A DNA stretch of 64,000 nucleotides from Sphingobacteriales bacterium 44-61. Lineage in GTDB: Bacteria > Bacteroidota > Bacteroidia > Chitinophagales > Chitinophagaceae. The notes under the pieces are model-generated. The model was not told the DNA's origin, ran no database searches, and saw only the letters and a list, made by a program, of their open reading frames with translations. Where the stretch lies: NCBI GenBank assembly GCA_001898405.1, contig MKTW01000011.1, forward strand, positions 254,801 to 318,800, in the 5' to 3' direction. Within the stretch, counting starts at the first letter, position 1. The number at the start of each line of letters is the position of its first letter. This document shows, piece by piece, positions 33,064 through 42,388 of this stretch. A program made the position numbers and the translations under genes.

Positions 33064-34995
33064 TTAATCCTTGTCTGTTCTGAACGGCGAAGCAGGTAGT
33101 CCTTCTTTATTATATAGATTCGGGTCGACCGGGTTATCTGCCCATGCATAACGAACAAATTTCGGCTCTGTAATTTCACTGTTTGATACAATGACTTTAT
33201 CGCCTTCAATAGTTGCTTTTGCCCACACAAATTTTTTATCTGCGCCCGCAATTGCAAAAGAAGACACAGGTCCGCCATTGACTGTTGTTAATCCGCTTCC
33301 CGTATTGGAGAACTGCAGAATGATCCTGTTTCCTTCAATGCTGGATGATTGATAAATAGGTCCGGAATAAATAATGTTTTCATTGTATGCTTTTTTCATG
33401 GCGATCAATGCAAGCCGTTCGCCTACATCTTTTTTATTATCGGGATGTATGTCGTTCCATTCACCAAGATCAATAGCTACCGCCATACCAGTGTTCGTTA
33501 TGGATAAAGACTTAAGCTGCGCTTCTCTCAACGCAGCCCAATTGCTTTCCGATGGGAGGTAATTGTATTCCATAAATCCGGGTAGCTGTACAAAAAGAAA
33601 TGGTAGTGTATCCTGTGCCCATTTGCTGCGCCAGTCGCTGATCAGTGCCGTCATTAAATTTTCATATAATTTGGCCTGACCTGTATTGGCTTCCCCCTGG
33701 TACCAGCAGAAGCCTTTTATTTTGTAGTTGATCTCCGGAGCAACCATGGCGTTGTACAAAGCTGCCGGTTGCCCCTGTGCGTTAATGCCGCCCGTACCAA
33801 CACCGCTGCTGAAGGACTGGAATGCCACGCCCACTTTATATTGCCATGAACCTTTCAAATCAACAGTGTCAGAACCGGAAAAAATCCAATAAGGTTTATC
33901 CGGTACAAATCCGCCCTTGCCATTGATGTTGGTAATGCGAACGGCAAAAATATTCTTACCTGCTTTAAGAACACCCGCAGGAACATCGTATCTTCTCTGG
34001 GGATATTGATACGTTGTGTTGCCTATCTGTTTTCCATTGATATAGAATTCGTCCGCGTCCACGATCCTGCCCAGAAAAACCCTGGCGGCTTTACCGGCCA
34101 TACAATCCGGGATTTCCATCTCACGACGATACCATACAATGCCATTCAGATCCCTTATTCCCTGATCTTCCCAATAACCGGGAATATTTATCTGCCGCCA
34201 GCCTTTGGGAGAATAGGAAGGGTCGTACCATTTGGGGCTGGCTGCCATTCCTTCATCAATCGGAGGCGCTGGCCTTGCCGCGCCAGGATTATTTCTCCGC
34301 GTCAAACTTCTGAGATAGGCAGTGTCTTTATTTTTTTCAATGACGGCTTTTTGCAGTGGAAATGCTTTAAACCCTTCTTCGCTTATCCATGCTTCTATCG
34401 GTGTTCCTCCGACGCTAGCATTGATAATGCCGATGGGCACTTTATACTTATCGTACAACTTTCTGGCAAAAAAATAAGCAACCGCAGAGAACGGCCTGAC
34501 TTCTTCACCTACGGCAGCCTTCCATGCACCGGCAGGAAGATCATTTTGCGGTCCCTGCAAACTGGTAAGTGTGGGGATCAAGAATTGCCTGATCCGGGGA
34601 TAAGCAGCTTCCGCAATATCTTTTGCGTAAGTGATATCGTGAATATTCATTTGATGGACCATGTTCGATTGACCGCTGCAGAACCATACATCACCAAACA
34701 GGATCTCACGGAGGGAGATTTTATTGCTGGCGGTGATCTCCAGGGTGTATGGTCCACCCGCTTTGGTGGGTGGCAACAGTAGGGACCAATTCCCCTGATC
34801 ATCGGCGTTGGTTTTATATTGTTTTCCATTAAAGCGGATCGCTACTTTTTCATTGGCAGCGGCCCATCCCCATAGTTTGATCTTTTCATCGCGTTGCAGG
34901 ATCATGCTGTCCCGGATCAGCCGGGGTAGTTTTACCTGCGCGGAAGCGCCAAATGCGTAAAAGAATACCAATGAAAGAATAAATGATCTTTTCAT
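33064..34995 (-). CDS. SGNH esterase (sialate O-acetylesterase/CE20-like) with inserted jelly roll
   Basis: A 643-residue secreted esterase. Signal peptide MKRSFILSLVFFYAFGASA. The SGNH block I is DVWFCSGQSNMVHQM with the Ser nucleophile, and the catalytic Asp-His lies in GEWNDIHPDNKKDVGERL. Between them is a beta-galactosidase-type jelly roll (WYRREMEIPDCMAGKAARVF, ADEFYINGKQIGNTTY). The same plan is found in a CE20 acetylxylan esterase from Xanthomonas. A xylan-deacetylating role is therefore probable, though some relatives act on other acetylated sugars. In the minus-strand xylan operon, 19 bases before the CE15 gene. Confidence 0.82.
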   Translation of the reverse strand: MKRSFILSLVFFYAFGASAQVKLPRLIRDSMILQRDEKIKLWGWAAANEKVAIRFNGKQYKTNADDQGNWSLLLPPTKAGGPYTLEITASNKISLREILFGDVWFCSGQSNMVHQMNIHDITYAKDIAEAAYPRIRQFLIPTLTSLQGPQNDLPAGAWKAAVGEEVRPFSAVAYFFARKLYDKYKVPIGIINASVGGTPIEAWISEEGFKAFPLQKAVIEKNKDTAYLRSLTRRNNPGAARPAPPIDEGMAASPKWYDPSYSPKGWRQINIPGYWEDQGIRDLNGIVWYRREMEIPDCMAGKAARVFLGRIVDADEFYINGKQIGNTTYQYPQRRYDVPAGVLKAGKNIFAVRITNINGKGGFVPDKPYWIFSGSDTVDLKGSWQYKVGVAFQSFSSGVGTGGINAQGQPAALYNAMVAPEINYKIKGFCWYQGEANTGQAKLYENLMTALISDWRSKWAQDTLPFLFVQLPGFMEYNYLPSESNWAALREAQLKSLSITNTGMAVAIDLGEWNDIHPDNKKDVGERLALIAMKKAYNENIIYSGPIYQSSSIEGNRIILQFSNTGSGLTTVNGGPVSSFAIAGADKKFVWAKATIEGDKVIVSNSEITEPKFVRYAWADNPVDPNLYNKEGLPASPFRTDKD

Positions 34996-35051
34996 ATTGC
35001 GTCATTGAATAGTAATAAACTCGCTTACCACGTTGCTGGTGGTTTTATTTT

Positions 35052-35270
35052 TTACACCGGGTTAATGGGATCTTTCTTGTTGGGATCAAGCTGGCGTTGG
35101 GTGAGGATCGGGTTCTTTTCATAAGAAACAAAAGGACCTTCGGGTGATTTGCCCCGGAATACTACTTCTGAATGATCATAACCTGTTCCGCCTTCTGCGC
35201 AGATCAGGTAATACCAACCATCTTCTTTTAAGATATGCGGTCCTTCTATCCAGACTGGTTTTTTTGCCAT
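35052..35270 (-). pseudogene. GH43 fragment
   Basis: About 73 residues matching an internal piece of a GH43 enzyme: KPVWIEGPHILKEDGWYYL, then AEGGTGYDHSEVVFRGKSPE and NPILTQRQLDPNKKDPINPV followed at once by a stop. The N-terminal catalytic part and everything beyond the hallmark AEGGTGY loop are missing, so it cannot fold into the five-bladed propeller. It sits in the operon between the esterase gene and an intact GH43 gene, as a relic of a deleted paralogue. Confidence 0.75.
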
Positions 35271-35377
35271 ATTTAATCGTTTAAGAGGTTTAATGTTTAA
35301 ATGTTTAAGGTTCAGCGAAAGTTGGTTCATGCGGTTAACTGATTTGATCTCTTAACCATTAAACCTTTATACTCCGC

Positions 35378-36412
35378 TCAGTTGACGTATGGCTCTATTG
35401 TTGTGATCTGCCCATTTTCCTCATGGATCAATTCAGTGACTTTGATGCTTCTTAAATGGGTCACTCCTTTTGACAAACTTGAATCATGATAGAACAGGTA
35501 CCATTTATTGTTGAACTCACAGATCGAATGATGGGATGTCCATCCAATAACAGGGTTCAGGATCCTGCCACTATATTTAAATGGGCCATAAGGGTTATCG
35601 CCGATGGCATAACAAATAAAATGTGTGTCGCCTGTGGAGTAAGAGAAATAATAGTTGCCCTTGTGTTTATGCAGCCAGCTTGCTTCAAAGAATCTCCTGT
35701 CAGTGTCTCCGGAGAGAAGGGGTTGGCTGTGTTCATCCAGGATGATCACATCTTTGGGGGTTTCAGCAAATTCCAGCAGGTCATCCGTCAACTGGGCTAT
35801 TTTTGCACATAAAGCCGGTTCATGCTCTTCAGGCAGGTGTACCAGTGGTCCTTCACCTTCGGATTTAAAAGTACCTGTTTTCCAGCGTTGCAATTGCCCG
35901 CCCCAGATCCCGCCGAAGTACATATAATATTTACCATCTTCATCCATGAACACAGCAGGGTCGATGGAGAAACTTCCTTTAATAGCTTCGGGTTGGGGAG
36001 TGAAAGGGCCGGTGGGGGATGAACTGGTGGCTACGCCGATACGGAAGATGCCGTCATGTGTTTTAGCCGGAAAAAACAAATAATAAGTTCCATTTTTTTC
36101 CGCCGCATCAGGGGCCCACATTTGTTTATCAGCCCAGGGCACATCTTTTACATGGAGGGCAATGCCATTATCCAACGCTTCTCCTTCCGGCGAATCCATG
36201 GAGATCACACGATAATCTTTCATGGCAAAATGACTTCCCAGGTCATCAAAGGGCGTGTGGGATTCCACATCATGGGAAGGGTAGATATATATCTTTCCAT
36301 TAAAAACATGCGCAGACGGGTCAGCGGTATAGATATGTGTTACCAAAGGCTGCGAAACAGCTTTTCTATTTAAGTCGTCAAAGTCAATATGGTTAATTGG
36401 ATCTTCAGGCAT
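35378..36412 (-). CDS. GH43 beta-xylosidase/alpha-L-arabinofuranosidase, cytoplasmic
   Basis: A 344-residue five-bladed-propeller hydrolase without signal peptide (starts MPEDPINHIDFDDLNRK), so it would act on oligosaccharides imported by the neighbouring GPH symporter. Catalytic residues by family pattern: Asp base in IYTADPSAHVFNGKIYI, modulating Asp in GSFSIDPAVFMDEDGKYY, acid Glu in RRFFEASWLHKHKGNYY. It releases xylose or arabinose from short chains. Upstream gene is the transporter (39-base gap). Confidence 0.88.
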   Translation of the reverse strand: MPEDPINHIDFDDLNRKAVSQPLVTHIYTADPSAHVFNGKIYIYPSHDVESHTPFDDLGSHFAMKDYRVISMDSPEGEALDNGIALHVKDVPWADKQMWAPDAAEKNGTYYLFFPAKTHDGIFRIGVATSSSPTGPFTPQPEAIKGSFSIDPAVFMDEDGKYYMYFGGIWGGQLQRWKTGTFKSEGEGPLVHLPEEHEPALCAKIAQLTDDLLEFAETPKDVIILDEHSQPLLSGDTDRRFFEASWLHKHKGNYYFSYSTGDTHFICYAIGDNPYGPFKYSGRILNPVIGWTSHHSICEFNNKWYLFYHDSSLSKGVTHLRSIKVTELIHEENGQITTIEPYVN

Positions 36413-36451
36413 GGCCGGTTGAATATTTTGAATAAATGAATAAAATAATTA

Positions 36452-37918
36452 TTAAACACGTCTTGCTTTCAATTCTGTTTCTACACGTATTTCCATTTCT
36501 TTATTGATCGAGTAGCCAAATAACAATGCTGCGCCCGCGATGAAGATCAGCCCGGGTATCACGCTTATCAGCATTTTGATGCCACTCATAGCGGCTGGTG
36601 TTTGCACCAATGCATTGGCATCGTATCCAAATACACTTAATAGCCCTGTTGAAATAGCACCACCCAGGCTTAATCCTATTTTTAAACCAAAGATCATGGC
36701 CGAGAAAATAATGGCTGTTGCGCGGCGTTTATTTTTCCATTCACTATAATCCGCCACATCAGCGATCATTGCCCAGAGCAATGGAATAGTGATGCCATAT
36801 ATAAAACCATGCAGGGTCTGCAATGCGAATACTCCCGGTACAGAATTGGCTGAAAGGAAATTGATCAGGATCAGGCAGAGCGCCGATAAAGCAAGAAAGA
36901 TCGCAAAGACATTTCGTTTTCCAAACCGGTCGGCAAGTGGCTTGGAAAAAAAGATCCCGATGATCATAGCAATGGTGCTGGCTGCGCTGATAATACTGGC
37001 TGTTGCATACGGGGCGCTGTCGGGTTTGCGGAATTCTTCAAATGCTGCATTGCCGAAAATATTGCTCAGGCTGTCCAGCATGTTGCTGAAACCAATATTG
37101 TTCAGGAAGTTGATCTGGCTCGCTTCATCAAGATAGTACCTGAAATAATAAATATTCATACCACCTTTCAACGCCAGCGTGATGAATACAAGGATGGTCA
37201 ATGCAAGCATGATCAGCCAGGGTTTATTCTTCATCAGGTCTGCAAGGTCCTGTTTCAACGGAGTTTTCTGTTCCTTTGGTGGCGTGATCCTTTCGCGCGT
37301 GGTCAGGAAGGTGATCAGGAAACATATTACACCAGTGATTGCAAATACGAGCATCACTTTTTCAAAGCCTGCAGCTTTATCGCCATGCCCTACAGAAATG
37401 GCCAATGGCAATAAAAGCACCTGTATGATGAACTGAGCTACCATCACCGCTACAAAACGATAAGCGGAGAGGCTGTTCCTTTCTTTCATATCACCTGTTA
37501 TTACGCCACTTAATGCAGAATAAGGAAGGTTGTTGGCAGAGTAGATAATGACCAGCAGGAAGTAAGTAATGAATGCATAAACGATCTTACCGCTTTCAGT
37601 AAAATCAGGTGTGGAGAAAGCAAGTAAAGCAATAACACCAAAAGGAATGGCCGTCCATAATATCCAGGGGCGGAACTTGCCCCATCTAGTATTGGTGCGG
37701 TCGGCAATAGCACCCATGATGAGGTTAAAGAAAGCACCGAAAAAACCACCAACCAGCATGACAAGACTTGCTTTTGCCGGAGGGATCTTATAGATATCCG
37801 TATAAAAGAAGGCAAGGAATGCCATCAGTGTTTGGAAAATAAGATTAGCGGCCAGGTCGCCAAGGCTATAGCCGATCTTTTCTATTATGGATAACTTCTG
37901 GGGATTGTTATTATTCAT
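36452..37918 (-). CDS. GPH-family sugar symporter (MFS)
   Basis: A 488-residue inner-membrane transporter with about 12 helices. N terminus KLSIIEKIGYSLGDLAANLI is the typical start of the glycoside-pentoside-hexuronide:cation symporters, and MGAIADRTNTRWGKFRPWIL is the conserved loop after helix 2. LWAMIADVADYSEWKNKRRAT is another family mark. The expected cargo is xylo- or aldouronic oligosaccharides produced in the periplasm (inference from operon). Between GH10 and GH43 genes. Confidence 0.9.
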   Translation of the reverse strand: MNNNNPQKLSIIEKIGYSLGDLAANLIFQTLMAFLAFFYTDIYKIPPAKASLVMLVGGFFGAFFNLIMGAIADRTNTRWGKFRPWILWTAIPFGVIALLAFSTPDFTESGKIVYAFITYFLLVIIYSANNLPYSALSGVITGDMKERNSLSAYRFVAVMVAQFIIQVLLLPLAISVGHGDKAAGFEKVMLVFAITGVICFLITFLTTRERITPPKEQKTPLKQDLADLMKNKPWLIMLALTILVFITLALKGGMNIYYFRYYLDEASQINFLNNIGFSNMLDSLSNIFGNAAFEEFRKPDSAPYATASIISAASTIAMIIGIFFSKPLADRFGKRNVFAIFLALSALCLILINFLSANSVPGVFALQTLHGFIYGITIPLLWAMIADVADYSEWKNKRRATAIIFSAMIFGLKIGLSLGGAISTGLLSVFGYDANALVQTPAAMSGIKMLISVIPGLIFIAGAALLFGYSINKEMEIRVETELKARRV

Positions 37919-37939
37919 GATGGTATTGATAAGCGTTCG

Positions 37940-39064
37940 TTATGATTTTGTTTGTGTGGCTATCACTTTATAAAAAGCGGGTTTTGGCTTAAACTGGCGA
38001 TCGAATAATAGCGGATAATTGGTCCTTCCTCTTACAGGCCAGTCATTCAACCAGCTTTGACCATCATTCACTCCCCAGAAAGTGACCCGCGTGATCTTAT
38101 CCTTATGTTTCAGGAAAAGCCCGAACAAGGCTTCGTAATCGCTGGCCAGTTGTTGCTGCACGCTGTCTGGCAGGCCATTGGTATAAGGGTTCAGGGAAGG
38201 TGAACTGGCCATGCGCTGGTTTACGTCGGCGCCCTGGAAGTTACGTGGTAATACTTCAATATCAAGCTCGGTGATCATTACTTTCAGTCCCAGTGCAGCA
38301 TATTGCAAAATGCTTTCTTCAATATCTTTCAGCGGTATGCGGCCGACATGCCAATGGCCCTGTATTCCCACACCGTCAATACGGACACCGGCGGCCTGGA
38401 TCTTTTTGATCAAAGCGATACAACCTGCTCTTTTTGCCGGCTGCTCATTATTATAATCATTGTAATAAAGTTCCGTATTGGGCGATGCTGCCTGTGCAAG
38501 CCGGAATGCTTCGGTTACAAAATCATTCCCGAGTTTTTGCTGAAAAGGGGATTGGCGCATGGTGCCATCTTCATTCAATGCTTCATTCACCACATCCCAG
38601 GAAAAAATTTTACCGCTGAATCGTTTGGCAACGGTGTTGATATGATTGGTAAAAAAAGTACGGAATGAATCCACGTCCTGTATGCGTCTTGCAAAAGCAG
38701 GCATCTGGCTATGCCAGATCAATGTATGCCCGTTGATCTTGATATTATTTTTTTTGCCATAGGCGATGAGTTTGTCAGCCAGGTCAAAATCGTATGTGTT
38801 CCATTGCGGATGGATCACTTCTGCTTTCATGATATTTTCCGGTGTTGCCGCATTGAATTGTTTAGGTACCAATGCTGCCGCTTTCGGATCTTTTTCTTCT
38901 ATCTGTTGTGCATTCAGCGCTGTGCCGATCAGGAAATCATTCTTGAATGTATTTTTCAACGACGGGATCTCCTGTGATGTGGCTTGTCCTTTACTGGTCT
39001 GGCACCCCAGTGTCAGCAGTGCAAGAGTGCCTGCAGTGAAGGCGTTGATGAGTTTTGTTTGCAT
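37940..39064 (-). CDS. GH10 endo-1,4-beta-xylanase, lipoprotein
   Basis: A 374-residue xylanase anchored as a lipoprotein (LALLTLGCQTSK, Cys about residue 21). The GH10 barrel shows INGHTLIWHSQMPAF, the acid/base Glu161 in FSWDVVNEALNEDG and the nucleophile Glu266 in MITELDIEVLP; VTFWGVNDGQSWLND completes the signature. It cuts the xylan backbone endo-wise and leaves aldouronic acids and xylo-oligosaccharides, the substrates of GH67, GH43 and the transporter encoded beside it. Ends 21 bases before the symporter start. Confidence 0.95.
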   Translation of the reverse strand: MQTKLINAFTAGTLALLTLGCQTSKGQATSQEIPSLKNTFKNDFLIGTALNAQQIEEKDPKAAALVPKQFNAATPENIMKAEVIHPQWNTYDFDLADKLIAYGKKNNIKINGHTLIWHSQMPAFARRIQDVDSFRTFFTNHINTVAKRFSGKIFSWDVVNEALNEDGTMRQSPFQQKLGNDFVTEAFRLAQAASPNTELYYNDYNNEQPAKRAGCIALIKKIQAAGVRIDGVGIQGHWHVGRIPLKDIEESILQYAALGLKVMITELDIEVLPRNFQGADVNQRMASSPSLNPYTNGLPDSVQQQLASDYEALFGLFLKHKDKITRVTFWGVNDGQSWLNDWPVRGRTNYPLLFDRQFKPKPAFYKVIATQTKS

Positions 39065-39067
39065 AAA

Positions 39068-41608
39068 TTATTTTTTACCGGCTTGATGAATTGTTTCGGT
39101 TGGCCCCAGATAGGACGGTGTTGTTTTTCCAAAATCCAGCACCAGCTTCTGCAGGACCAGTGTGGGATTGACCATCCAGTATTTCACCGTATGTTTTCCA
39201 GGCTTGCTGATATGATGTTTGGTTGATTGAATGATCATGTTTTCCGCTGCCCATTTATTCCAGATGCCACTGCTGGAAGTTTTATCTTCTTTGTTGATGC
39301 TGATGATCTGCGGCATTTCATCATCCACGGAGATTGCGTATTGCAGTCCTTCCGGAGCAGAGTGAAGATTAAGGGTAGGGGAGTGGTACGTATTAATGTA
39401 GAAATCCCCTTCGCCATACGTATAGATCTCGTATTCCACATGCGGTGAATTGCCGCCCGGTTTTTGTTCTGTTGCAGTAACGGGAAATGGTGTGATCGCA
39501 GAACCCGTGCGTCCATGATCAGGCAGCACCTGCCATTTTATACCGTTGGTGTTTATGGCTTTGGTGAAATGATCCGCTTCTATCGAAATTCCTTTTTTCT
39601 CTTCCTGGTAGAATGAATGGGTAGGCGTTCCTGCAGGAATAGCGGCCTTCTTAACATTGATAATTGCTTCTTCCTTCATTGGCTGAATGGAATCCGCGGG
39701 CACATATTTCACCTCAGGCATTTTTTGACTGTTGGGTTGTTGCCAGTATGTATAACCAATATGCGTCTGATCCATCAGGTGATTCCATTTGCCGTTATTC
39801 AACTGATGATATTCTAGGGTTATGAGTGAGTCATTGGTATATAATTGCTTTACCTGGTCTGCATAACCATTGGCCTGTTTCCATTTTTTTGCATAAGCCT
39901 GTTTATTAAGTGCGGCGTTGTAATACAACCCATACAGGTTGGCGCAGGCTTTTACCGGATGCAATACCAACTGGAAATAAGCATCCTTATATTCGGTTGG
40001 CAATGCATTTCCAACAGCTTCTGCACGTTTCAGCAGATCGCTGTATGCAGTGGCGACCTCTTTCCATTCGCCGGTAGCTAAACTATATGTATTGGCATCC
40101 AGCAATTCGGGTTTTCTTCTGCCATTGTATTTTCCATATTTCGCGAGTATATCACCGATCTCTTTAGCGTGTTGTTTACCGAATTGATCGGCGGCCCATT
40201 TTTCCGTATAGGCTTGAAGATCGGCAGGACCCGTCTTTTCAGGATCCCACGCATAATCGAGGAAGAAGGATGTCGGGAATTCCATTGGTTTGATATCGCC
40301 TACGTTGACAATCCAGATCTGCCGCGCATTATATTCCCATGCCAGGTGCATTTGTTCCCAGATCCGAGGTAGGGGGTTTGTGTTTAACCATTTATAATTT
40401 CTCGGACCGCCTACATAATCAAAATGGTAATAGATGCCATATCCTCCTGTTCTTGGTTTTTCATTCAGCCTGGGAAGCTTCCGGATATTGCCCCAGTTAT
40501 CATCAGCAAGCAGTAATGTTACATCATCCGGCACTCTCATCCCCTGATCATAATAATCCTGCACTTCTTTATACAAGGCCCATAACTGTGGAGTTTGATC
40601 TGCTGGTTTACCGGTTACTTCTGTAATGATCTTCCGCTGGTCGCTTACGATCTTTTCCAGTAATGTGGTGGCTGTTTGCCTTGACATGGGTTCGTCACCA
40701 TCCCCCCGCATGCCAACGGAAACAATCTTTTCATTGGTAGCGCGCTGCATGCCGGCCCGCCAGAATTCCTTTAATTTGACTTCATTGCTGTCGTAGTTCC
40801 ATTTCCCGCTACCGTATCTTCTCCATTCATCATGGGCGCGCATGAGTGGCTCATGGTGGGAAGTGCCGATCACGATCCCGTATTTATCGGCCATTTTTAT
40901 ATTCAATGAATCATCATCATAAAATGCATTACCCCACATGGCTGGCCAGATGTAGTTTCCTTTCAGGCGCAGGATGAGTTCAAAAACTTTTTCATAGAAC
41001 AGGTGGTTAAAACCTCCAAACTTTTCTTTGCTCCAGTTGGATAATGCCGGCGCTTCATCATTGATAAAAATGCCACGGTACTTAACTTTTGGAGCATCAT
41101 TAAATGACATGTTTTTCTTCAAGTAAAGAGATTCCCTGTTTTTTATAGGCACATCTGCCCACCAATTCCAGGGAGAGACGCCAATCTGTTTTGAAAATTC
41201 AAATATCCCATAGGCTGTGCCTCTGCGATCACTTCCTGCAATAATCAACTGGTTTGCATTGCTCTGCCATAAAAAGGCTTCCCATCGTTGAGTGATACTG
41301 GACATGTCGAGGCCTTTTTTTTCAGTTAACATTTTTATCAGAGAGGATCGGTCAGCTGAGCCGATAATAATGGCCGTTTTTCCTGTTATCGATGTAGTCA
41401 TCTCGGGTTTAACACGAGTCACCTTTTCTATATCAGCTTGCAACAATGCAGCTGCCTGGCGAACGAGTTCATGATCATTGGGGTCCACGCAGATAACAGC
41501 ATCTTTCAGCGAGAAAGATTGGGCCGACAAATTTTCTGAGATAAACGACTGGGTGCGGCCATAAACAGATAAAAACGCCGCGATAATAAAAAGGAACTTT
41601 TTTTTCAT
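39068..41608 (-). CDS. GH115 xylan alpha-1,2-glucuronidase
   Basis: An 846-residue secreted enzyme; start at MKKKFLFIIAAFLSVYG (41608), a signal peptide. GH115 hallmarks: YGIFEFSKQIGVSPWNWWAD, YRGIFINDEAPALSNW, EKVFELILRLKGNYIWPAMW and YHFDYVGGPRNYKWLNTNPL with QIWIVNVGDIKPMEFP, plus a C-terminal beta domain near YWMVNPTLVLQKLVLDFG. The family removes (4-O-methyl)glucuronic acid from internal as well as terminal xylose units, complementing the GH67 gene two genes away. 3-base gap to GH10. Confidence 0.93.
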   Translation of the reverse strand: MKKKFLFIIAAFLSVYGRTQSFISENLSAQSFSLKDAVICVDPNDHELVRQAAALLQADIEKVTRVKPEMTTSITGKTAIIIGSADRSSLIKMLTEKKGLDMSSITQRWEAFLWQSNANQLIIAGSDRRGTAYGIFEFSKQIGVSPWNWWADVPIKNRESLYLKKNMSFNDAPKVKYRGIFINDEAPALSNWSKEKFGGFNHLFYEKVFELILRLKGNYIWPAMWGNAFYDDDSLNIKMADKYGIVIGTSHHEPLMRAHDEWRRYGSGKWNYDSNEVKLKEFWRAGMQRATNEKIVSVGMRGDGDEPMSRQTATTLLEKIVSDQRKIITEVTGKPADQTPQLWALYKEVQDYYDQGMRVPDDVTLLLADDNWGNIRKLPRLNEKPRTGGYGIYYHFDYVGGPRNYKWLNTNPLPRIWEQMHLAWEYNARQIWIVNVGDIKPMEFPTSFFLDYAWDPEKTGPADLQAYTEKWAADQFGKQHAKEIGDILAKYGKYNGRRKPELLDANTYSLATGEWKEVATAYSDLLKRAEAVGNALPTEYKDAYFQLVLHPVKACANLYGLYYNAALNKQAYAKKWKQANGYADQVKQLYTNDSLITLEYHQLNNGKWNHLMDQTHIGYTYWQQPNSQKMPEVKYVPADSIQPMKEEAIINVKKAAIPAGTPTHSFYQEEKKGISIEADHFTKAINTNGIKWQVLPDHGRTGSAITPFPVTATEQKPGGNSPHVEYEIYTYGEGDFYINTYHSPTLNLHSAPEGLQYAISVDDEMPQIISINKEDKTSSSGIWNKWAAENMIIQSTKHHISKPGKHTVKYWMVNPTLVLQKLVLDFGKTTPSYLGPTETIHQAGKK

Positions 41609-41618
41609 ACAGAGTTTT

Positions 41619-42359
41619 TTAAAAGCCAATACTATTTCCACCGTCCACAGGCAATATCACGCCGGTGATGTATTTTGCTGAATCACTGGCAAGAAAATAA
41701 GCCGCGTCTCCGATATCTGCCGCGTGTCCCATAATGCCCATCGGTGTGCGTCCGAAAACTTTTGCTTTTCGTTCCGGGTCACTGTCTAATGCCTTTGCTG
41801 TCATTTCTGAATAGATAAATCCCGGGGCGATAGCATTCACCCGTATGCCTTTTGGGGAAAGTTCCACTGCCATAGCACGTGTCATGCCTTCAATCGCAGT
41901 TTTACTTGCGGAATAGGCAATCACTTTGGGAATACCATACTGTGCAGCCATAGAGCTGATGTTGATGATGCTTCCGCTTTGCTGCTGCAACATTTGTTTT
42001 ACCACTTCCCTACTAAGCGTGAATACCGAGCTTACATTTGTCAACATAACATGATGAAAATCTTCGTCGGACACTTCAATGAAATCTTTCTTCATGTTCA
42101 CCCCCGCATTGTTAACGAGTATATTCACCCGTCCATATTTTTCTACGACCTGATTTACGAAGTCAGGAATGAATTTAAGATCTGTTACGTCACAAGGCAT
42201 GGCATGGCAAAGCTGACCGAGTTGTGCCTTTGCTTCTTCCAGTTTTTGCTGATTTCTTCCGACGATGATCGTTTCAATTCCTTTTTGCACAAACTTTTCA
42301 GCGATAGCGAAACCCAATCCTGAGCCGCCACCTGTTACAATCGCCACTTCTGTTTTCAT
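41619..42359 (-). CDS. SDR oxidoreductase, probably of hexuronate catabolism
   Basis: A 246-residue short-chain dehydrogenase. Cofactor loop TGGGSGLGFAIA, the NNAGVN motif, catalytic Ser in NISSMAAQYG and Tyr/Lys in YSASKTAIEGMTR, with PGFIYSEMT and VDGGNSIGF at the end. Placed between two alpha-glucuronidases and in the same region as a mannonate dehydratase, it may be a fructuronate reductase (fructuronate to mannonate), a job done by SDR-type UxuB-like enzymes in some Bacteroidota. Substrate assignment is inference. Gap to GH67 29 bases. Confidence 0.82.
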   Translation of the reverse strand: MKTEVAIVTGGGSGLGFAIAEKFVQKGIETIIVGRNQQKLEEAKAQLGQLCHAMPCDVTDLKFIPDFVNQVVEKYGRVNILVNNAGVNMKKDFIEVSDEDFHHVMLTNVSSVFTLSREVVKQMLQQQSGSIINISSMAAQYGIPKVIAYSASKTAIEGMTRAMAVELSPKGIRVNAIAPGFIYSEMTAKALDSDPERKAKVFGRTPMGIMGHAADIGDAAYFLASDSAKYITGVILPVDGGNSIGF

Positions 42360-42388
42360 ATTGTTCTTTTTAAATCCAACGTTTTGGT

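Noticed and set aside
34006-34782. 258-residue plus-strand frame inside the SGNH esterase gene
   Set aside because: Antisense shadow of a clearly identified enzyme; no protein-like motif.
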